Notes under the pieces: generated by a model
Databases searched by the model: none
Told to the model about the DNA's origin: nothing
The model's input: only the letters and a program-made list of their open reading frames with translations
NCBI GenBank assembly: GCA_027046105.1
Contig: JALTZQ010000209.1
Location: forward strand, 1-37,164
DNA from: Pyrodictiaceae archaeon
Lineage (GTDB): Archaea > Thermoproteota > Thermoprotei_A > Sulfolobales > Pyrodictiaceae
Length of the DNA: 37,164 nt
Reading direction: 5' to 3'
In this document: piece by piece, positions 32,431-37,164 of the stretch
Numbering within the stretch: the stretch's first letter is position 1
How the letters are laid out: every line of letters starts with the position of its first letter
Program-made: the position numbers and the translations under genes

Positions 32431-33225
32431 TTGCCGGAGACACTCCGCGTAGGTATACTACAGTTGTCGGCTTCATCTAATAAAAACGAAAGTGCTAGTA
32501 GGTTAAGGAGCCTCCTTTCTACGGCAAGAATAGAAGCTGATATACTAGTAATGCCCGAGTATACTATGTTTGATCCAACAGGGCTTAAACGTGAACAAAT
32601 AATGGAAGATGCGGAAGCCCTCGATGGGCCCTGGGTAGAGATGCTAAAGAAGATAGCATCCGAATACAATAGCTTTGTTGTTGGGCATCTGTTCGAGAAA
32701 ACCGAGAAAAAGTTATACAATACCATAATCGTGATTGATCCTCACGAGGAATTAAAAGCCATCTATCGTAAGACACACCTCTTTGATGCATATGGGTATA
32801 GGGAATCAAGTGTCTTCGACAAGGGAGATAGCTTATCACCTATAGTCAATATAAAGGGCTTTAACCTAGCTATAGCAGTATGTTTTGAACTTAGATTTCC
32901 GGAGATATTTCGAACATATGCACTTCAAGGAGCAGACATCATAGCTGTTCCATCAGCATGGTATAGAGGACCATTGAAGGAGGAAACCCTGGCCTTTCTT
33001 GCACGTAGTAGAGCACATGAAAATACCGTATATGTTGCCGTGTCAGCCCTCTATGGAGAAAATTTCACAGGAAGAAGTATGGTCATAGATCCTTACGGAG
33101 TTGTTATAGTTGATGCAGGCATAGGACAAAGATATGTTGAGGTTGAGGTCTCCAAGCAGGTTATAGCCGAGGCTCGTAAAACCTTACCTGTATTAAAGCT
33201 TCGTAGACCCAATCTCTATATGTAA
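32431..33225 (+). CDS. nitrilase-superfamily carbon-nitrogen hydrolase
   Basis: A 264-residue enzyme with the Glu-Lys-Cys triad: E43 (VMPEYTMF), K114 (YRKTHLFD) and C151 (AVCFELRFPE). Such proteins hydrolyse amides or nitriles; omega-amidase and N-carbamyl amidase are close branches, but the substrate cannot be chosen. TTG at 32431 is the start: GGGGAGGG stands eight bases before it. It is divergent from acnA across about 97 bases, with no obvious shared operon. Confidence 0.88.
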   Translation: MPETLRVGILQLSASSNKNESASRLRSLLSTARIEADILVMPEYTMFDPTGLKREQIMEDAEALDGPWVEMLKKIASEYNSFVVGHLFEKTEKKLYNTIIVIDPHEELKAIYRKTHLFDAYGYRESSVFDKGDSLSPIVNIKGFNLAIAVCFELRFPEIFRTYALQGADIIAVPSAWYRGPLKEETLAFLARSRAHENTVYVAVSALYGENFTGRSMVIDPYGVVIVDAGIGQRYVEVEVSKQVIAEARKTLPVLKLRRPNLYM

Positions 33226-33264
33226 TAAAGCGAAAGAACCAATAGTCACATGATAAACACGCAC

Positions 33265-34587
33265 TTACCTAATTTTCACCTTCCCCTTCATACTTGTTCT
33301 TCGGGCAAAGGATAATGTTACTCCCCTAGTAGAGGCGAGAGCCTCCAATAGAGCCATGTAGCTAGACAATTGTCTACTTGACAGCGAGGCATTTATGTGA
33401 GCAGAGACCAAGGGTAGATTATAGTAGTCTGGGCCAGCATAGTCACGAACAAGAACAGAAACTAATGACTCATACATGTTGTTCAAGGGAATGAACTTGC
33501 GTCCTGGAGCAAAGAACCATTCATGCCCAATCGGTAGTTCAACTAGGATTGGAGTATCTTCTAATCCAAGCTTAACGTACATCGAAAACACTGAAGGCAT
33601 TTGCTCTAAGCTAGAAGTAAGTCTTTGTTGTATACCCCAGCATTCTTCAGCATCACGCTCACCAAGTACTGCTTCGATGCGTGTACATAGTTTTTCAATC
33701 ACCTCTTGTATACTTGGCTTTAGAAGAGCCTCACGTAGATATCGTGGAGGCGGGTGTCTAAGTGGCTGTGTAAACCCAGTATCAACACCTACATGATCAA
33801 TAATGAAGGCTGTGTCACGATAATTGCTATCCAGTAAACTATCGTAGAATACACGCATACCTGGATCAACGCTTCTTCTTAGAGAAATCAATAAATCCCG
33901 ATCGGTGATAGGATACCATTCGATAGCTTTTCTGATTACATGCCCCACGTTGTATGCTCTAGAAGCAATATAGTTCGCTAAAACGAGCTCCTTGAGAACC
34001 TTGTAGCTATGATCTTTTGAGACATAAGCTAATATTATGCCATTACTTTTAGCTACTCTAACTAGCTCCATAATCTCAACTATAACATATGCCCCAATTA
34101 GTGATGCGTAAGCTAAACCTAGCCCTATATTCCTAGAAAGGGCTGTCTTAATGATCCTCTTAACGCTCGCGACAACAATAGCCCAAAAACTACCATCCAT
34201 TAAAAGCGCGGAGCCCTGCTTTAACCTTGTTATACACCTTACCGCAACACGGTGTTCAACCCAAGTGCGTAGAGCATCAAGAATATACGATTCTCGTACA
34301 GGATATATACGCAGTTCTAGTTCGCGCACGGGTTCAGCATTAGGAATGTTGCCGAAAGCCCGCGCCACGTATATAGCACCACCACCCGATAGCGGCTGTA
34401 ATCCCCCGCCACCATCAACTGCAGCCACTAATACACGTTCATCTGCTGGTTCAGGGAGTCCACTTACCCACCAATAATTTTCTAGGCCTAGCTTACGAGA
34501 AGCTATTGTAGTTAACTGTTCAACTAACTTTTCTGCCTCTGCTGTAAAGATATCAAGGAACCAGTCTGGTGCACCATTTAATCTCAT
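33265..34587 (-). CDS. nurA: NurA-domain 5'-3' nuclease
   Basis: A 440-residue NurA-family protein. AAVDGGGG (D58), LLMDGSF (D131) and YVSKDHSYK (K191) are the expected metal and active-site segments, and an FIIDHVGVDTGF segment lies in the middle. NurA acts with the helicase HerA, Mre11 and Rad50 in end resection of double-strand breaks. HerA, mre11 and rad50 are not in this window, so the usual cluster is split or lies elsewhere. The ATG at 34587 has GGGAGGT just upstream. At about 440 residues it is longer than many homologues. Confidence 0.85.
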   Translation of the reverse strand: MRLNGAPDWFLDIFTAEAEKLVEQLTTIASRKLGLENYWWVSGLPEPADERVLVAAVDGGGGLQPLSGGGAIYVARAFGNIPNAEPVRELELRIYPVRESYILDALRTWVEHRVAVRCITRLKQGSALLMDGSFWAIVVASVKRIIKTALSRNIGLGLAYASLIGAYVIVEIMELVRVAKSNGIILAYVSKDHSYKVLKELVLANYIASRAYNVGHVIRKAIEWYPITDRDLLISLRRSVDPGMRVFYDSLLDSNYRDTAFIIDHVGVDTGFTQPLRHPPPRYLREALLKPSIQEVIEKLCTRIEAVLGERDAEECWGIQQRLTSSLEQMPSVFSMYVKLGLEDTPILVELPIGHEWFFAPGRKFIPLNNMYESLVSVLVRDYAGPDYYNLPLVSAHINASLSSRQLSSYMALLEALASTRGVTLSFARRTSMKGKVKIR

Positions 34588-34671
34588 TAACCTCCCTCAA
34601 GGCGGTGATGTGGCCAGTAATACTATTTCTGGCTACCACGAGTCTCTAGTCAACGGGCTACTAAGAAGGGG

Positions 34672-35322
34672 ATGATGCTAATTATGGCGCTACTATTTGC
34701 TGCAATGGGCAACATGGTTTATGGTGGACCACTACATAGCCTCTTAGCTGGATCGTTCTTTGCAGGCAGTGGTGTAGTGGACGGCGTAGGTCTTTGTAAT
34801 GGCTACCCAACCATCACCGTAGAAAAGCATGCTAGTACCTACGCCGAACTATACTATGTAAATCATGGGGTGCTTACAAAGATACGAGATTATATATCAA
34901 GAAATGGTTACCATTTTAAGGAGATAAGGGTCAACTTGAAAATACACAACTATGTTGTCAAGGCACTAACATACACGATTGAATGTGAACCAAGTAGTAT
35001 AGGGGAAAATACCTCAAGGCCTTATAGAAGAACCCTCATCGCCATACCGCCACGAAGTCCGCCACCGCAACAACCATTAACTGTAATCCCGGCCATAATA
35101 ACAGGTGCTTCACCATGCAGAAACGACACCGTCTTTTGCAAATCTTACACTGGTCATTGGGAAGGCGCTATTGCCGATGTATATGTCTCGATTCGCCTCC
35201 TAGCTGAATGGCTTAGGGAGATTGATGCTAGCCTAGAAGCCACAACTGCGACAACCACGTATGGCTTTACAGTTTACACCTATCTACCCATTAGCGTGAA
35301 CGAGGTAGAGGAGAAGACATGA
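34672..35322 (+). CDS. secreted or membrane-anchored protein of unknown function with four cysteines
   Basis: A 216-residue protein with a hydrophobic N-terminus (MMLIMALLFAAMGNMVYG) consistent with a signal peptide or anchor. The rest is soluble, with a proline-rich segment (PPRSPPPQQP) near 127-136. Four cysteines lie in the mature part (C42, C105, C149, C156), an even number suited to disulfides. I do not recognise a family. AAGGGG precedes the ATG pair at 34672/34675. The stop overlaps the next gene as ATGATAATG. The DsbA-like gene lies about 900 bases downstream. Confidence 0.55.
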   Translation: MMLIMALLFAAMGNMVYGGPLHSLLAGSFFAGSGVVDGVGLCNGYPTITVEKHASTYAELYYVNHGVLTKIRDYISRNGYHFKEIRVNLKIHNYVVKALTYTIECEPSSIGENTSRPYRRTLIAIPPRSPPPQQPLTVIPAIITGASPCRNDTVFCKSYTGHWEGAIADVYVSIRLLAEWLREIDASLEATTATTTYGFTVYTYLPISVNEVEEKT

Positions 35323-35939
35323 TAATGCCTAGTACGATAACTGTGTCGCTCATATTATTATTGCCTTTCACATACTTGATAGCTCTAGCAACAATAATAT
35401 TGTATCCCCATGATACGACTTTGCTTTACTTGTTCATCGCATACTGGTTTTCAACATCAGCTTATATTGCTTTGGCATTGAAACACTTTCACTGTAATAG
35501 ACTAATTAAAGCCATAACTAACATCGCGAAAGATAATGACTACACAAGGCTTAGAGTATATGCCTTATCAGCTAGACTGGCACGAGCCATAAACGCATGG
35601 CCTCTTGGAATGGCTGGTTTAGGCGTACCCTACACATACTTAGCGCTAAACATCCTATACATTCTCCACCAGCTATGCTATCTGGGCACAGAAGTAATCT
35701 CGCAAAGAGGCATCTATATACGGAAGCCGTCGGAAAAGGATGCAAAAAAGCTTGCATTGGCACTAGCTGCTATGGGTGTTCTTGCACCATTCTACATAGT
35801 AAAGTACTATAGGCAGTTGAATTCATGCCTAGAAGCTATGGGTATAGCTGTTGAGACGCTGTCTAGGGATGACACTAAAACAAACCATGCTCCTAGCAGC
35901 ATTAATGACAATGACTCTCTTAATGCTAGTAGCTCCTGA
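35319..35939 (+). CDS. membrane protein of unknown function
   Basis: A 206-residue protein with two N-terminal hydrophobic helices (TVSLILLLPFTYLIALATIIL, LLYLFIAYWFSTSAYIALAL), a further one near 105-125 (LGVPYTYLALNILYILHQL), and one near 145-160 (LALALAAMGVLAPFYIV). The C-terminal 30 residues are polar. No family is recognised. The start overlaps the stop of the upstream secreted protein gene, with GAGGAG before the ATG, so the two are coupled. The last part overlaps the next small gene. Confidence 0.6.
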   Translation: MIMPSTITVSLILLLPFTYLIALATIILYPHDTTLLYLFIAYWFSTSAYIALALKHFHCNRLIKAITNIAKDNDYTRLRVYALSARLARAINAWPLGMAGLGVPYTYLALNILYILHQLCYLGTEVISQRGIYIRKPSEKDAKKLALALAAMGVLAPFYIVKYYRQLNSCLEAMGIAVETLSRDDTKTNHAPSSINDNDSLNASSS

Positions 35940-36096
35940 CGGGGTAGCACTTCTACTACTACGCATATGGGTTGCTATGGTTAACACATTACTCGCATTC
36001 ATACTATACCGTTACATCATGATTAATCTCTCTGACTGCAGTGCTAAACGGGACGAGAATAAGCGGAGAGATATAGTTAAGGCACCAATCGGATGA
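35869..36096 (+). CDS. small membrane protein of unknown function
   Basis: About 75 residues from the ATG at 35869. Two hydrophobic helices (LLAALMTMTLLMLVAP, GVALLLLRIWVAMVNTLLAFILY) precede a short basic and acidic tail (SAKRDENKRRDIVKAPIG). It overlaps the end of the upstream gene by about 70 bases in another frame, so it may be a coupled third member of that operon. ATG at 35887 is an alternative start. It is supported only by hydrophobic pattern and position. Confidence 0.45.
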   Translation: MTLKQTMLLAALMTMTLLMLVAPDGVALLLLRIWVAMVNTLLAFILYRYIMINLSDCSAKRDENKRRDIVKAPIG

Positions 36097-36155
36097 GAGA
36101 AACACATAGAGTACTGGCTTTTAGCTATGGCGTCGCCTCCTAGTCCACGGCAACC

Positions 36156-36164
36156 TAATTTATT
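36156..36164 (+). promoter_or_regulatory. TATA box for the DsbA-like gene
   Basis: TAATTTATT lies about 58 bases before the ATG at 36218. The expected transcript would begin near 36187 with a leader of about 30 bases containing AGAAGGA directly before the start codon. Confidence 0.5.
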
Positions 36165-36217
36165 AGTAGGAACACAACATCCCCATGCTTAGATGTAGTT
36201 GAGTGGTGTGAGAAGGA

Positions 36218-37164
36218 ATGTTTAGCAAGTGGGCTATTATTGGTCTAGTAGTCGTTGTACTAGCCTTCTCCGCAGTAATTATAGTACTAGCACCTCAAAT
36301 GATTAATCCAAGCCAACAAGGCATCTTTCAGGGCGAGGAGGTAGAGGGAGCTGGTTTGACTGAGTGCAATAAGCCAGCAATACTATACGTGTACAACAAT
36401 ACCAAACAGCAAGTGGCAGGCAAAAATCTCGTTGAGCTCCTTAGGCAAAGCCTTGCCCAGCAAGGAATAAAGGCTGATGTATGTAGTGTTGATGCAAAAA
36501 CCCTAGGGCTCGATCTACGTGCTTATCCGGCTCTATTAATCTATGGTGATATCCCTGCACTTGAAGGTGCTTCCACACTTAGTCTTGGTGATTACAAGCT
36601 TCTAGACTATGGGATTCTAGTGTGGCTATCTGATAGACTAGGACTAGAAATGACTTATAAGTATCGTGCACACATCTACGTTGTTGATGGAGAAACTAAA
36701 TGGGGCAAAGCGAGGAACGATATCAACACATTATTGAAGGCTTTAGAGAAGTATATCTTAGCAAAAATAGATAGTGTTGAACGAATAAGTATAGCAGATC
36801 TTGGAAAACTCGGCGTAAATAAACCACCTACAATCTACCCTACCGTGATCGTAGTGTCCGAGAATCCAATTGACGAAGGAACAAGCTACATGATAAAACT
36901 AGGTAGCAATGCGTATGGGTTTAAAACACAGTTAGCTGCTGAGTTAGCCCGCCTATTACGTGACGGTAGCGGCTATGAGATACATTACAAGCCCGATCTT
37001 ACCAAGTTGCCTGGCTGGGGCTCGATGGACGCAAAACTACAATTGCTCATATTCGAGGACTATGCTTGTCCCTATTGTAGAGCATTCTACGAGAAACTGT
37101 ACCCAGAGCTAAGAGAAATGATATACAATGGCACAATCAGGTTTAGCGTGGTTGACTTCATAAT
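36218..37164 (+). CDS. membrane-anchored DsbA/thioredoxin-fold oxidoreductase (3' end outside window)
   Basis: The frame is open from the ATG at 36218 to the window edge (315 codons, incomplete). Residues 6-25 form one hydrophobic helix that anchors or exports the protein. Residues about 50-115 look thioredoxin-like but lack CxxC; YPALLIYG has the expected cis-Pro region, and C50 and C89 are single. From about 274 a DsbA-like domain begins with LIFEDYACPYCRAFYEKLYPEL, where C284 and C287 form the CPYC redox pair. It probably makes or rearranges disulfides in proteins outside the membrane. Its own TATA box and AGAAGGA support the start. Confidence 0.85.
   Translation, partial: MFSKWAIIGLVVVVLAFSAVIIVLAPQMINPSQQGIFQGEEVEGAGLTECNKPAILYVYNNTKQQVAGKNLVELLRQSLAQQGIKADVCSVDAKTLGLDLRAYPALLIYGDIPALEGASTLSLGDYKLLDYGILVWLSDRLGLEMTYKYRAHIYVVDGETKWGKARNDINTLLKALEKYILAKIDSVERISIADLGKLGVNKPPTIYPTVIVVSENPIDEGTSYMIKLGSNAYGFKTQLAAELARLLRDGSGYEIHYKPDLTKLPGWGSMDAKLQLLIFEDYACPYCRAFYEKLYPELREMIYNGTIRFSVVDFI

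Noticed and set aside
1..37164. CRISPR arrays, insertion sequences, integrase or phage genes
   Set aside because: None was seen. No regularly spaced repeats or transposase motifs occur. The Cas4-like protein at 26414 stands alone and is not evidence of a CRISPR locus.

Overview
The window reads as a hyperthermophilic crenarchaeon, most likely of the Desulfurococcales/Pyrodictiaceae type. The basis is archaeal ribosomal proteins L15e, S28e and L24e, a two-domain TFE-beta transcription factor with an iron-sulfur signature, NurA, Trm1, and a four-subunit 2-oxoacid:ferredoxin oxidoreductase. TATA-box promoters with very short leaders and many GTG/TTG starts next to GGAGG-type ribosome binding sites fit the same group. 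The species cannot be named from sequence alone. Genes are packed tightly; no gene-free stretch exceeds about 300 bases, the longest being near 10218-10418, 10917-11124, 21738-21925 and 29118-29313. I saw no rRNA, tRNA, CRISPR array, insertion sequence or prophage.

Layout. 1-5250: an SDR oxidoreductase, ribosomal protein L15e, a large multidomain PAPS-reductase-family protein, a divergent TIM-barrel sugar isomerase and a small unknown gene. 5263-10217 (minus strand): one compact operon in the order sucC-sucD-korD-korA-korB-korC, joined by GTGA/ATGA overlaps. It encodes interconversion of 2-oxoglutarate, succinyl-CoA and succinate with ferredoxin as electron carrier. Aconitase at 29613-32333 adds another step, so the window carries part of a TCA cycle or a dicarboxylate/4-hydroxybutyrate cycle. 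10419-15282: unknown genes plus a membrane and stress group (a DUF432-like protein, an MscS channel, a tandem universal stress protein, an MgtC/DUF4010 membrane protein). 15453-16444: ndk, S28e and L24e. 16554-21680: an ABC-class ATPase (COG3044 type) paired with a tyrosine phosphatase, a core MetE, a winged-helix protein with an acidic tail, and a lipoamide-dehydrogenase-type flavoprotein.

21926-25489: Trm1, TFE-beta, AlaX and a metallo-beta-lactamase-fold hydrolase, mostly translation and transcription quality functions. 25586-29117 (plus strand): the least ordinary part. A SAM hydrolase is followed by a Cas4/RecB-like protein whose nuclease residues look lost but whose Fe-S cysteines remain, a queuosine-salvage/HhH-GPD-like protein with an endonuclease III type Fe-S motif, and a degenerate lipoate-ligase-like protein coupled to it by a TAATG overlap. 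29314-33225: a MoaD/ThiS-type ubiquitin-like protein with residues after its diglycine, aconitase and a nitrilase-family amidohydrolase. 33265-37164: NurA, then three secreted or membrane proteins of unknown function and the start of a membrane-anchored DsbA-like oxidoreductase.

The strongest candidates for something undescribed are the 26414-29117 trio, the MoaD-like protein with a masked diglycine, and a possible C/D box-like RNA at 29199-29282. All are inferences from motifs, without database searches.
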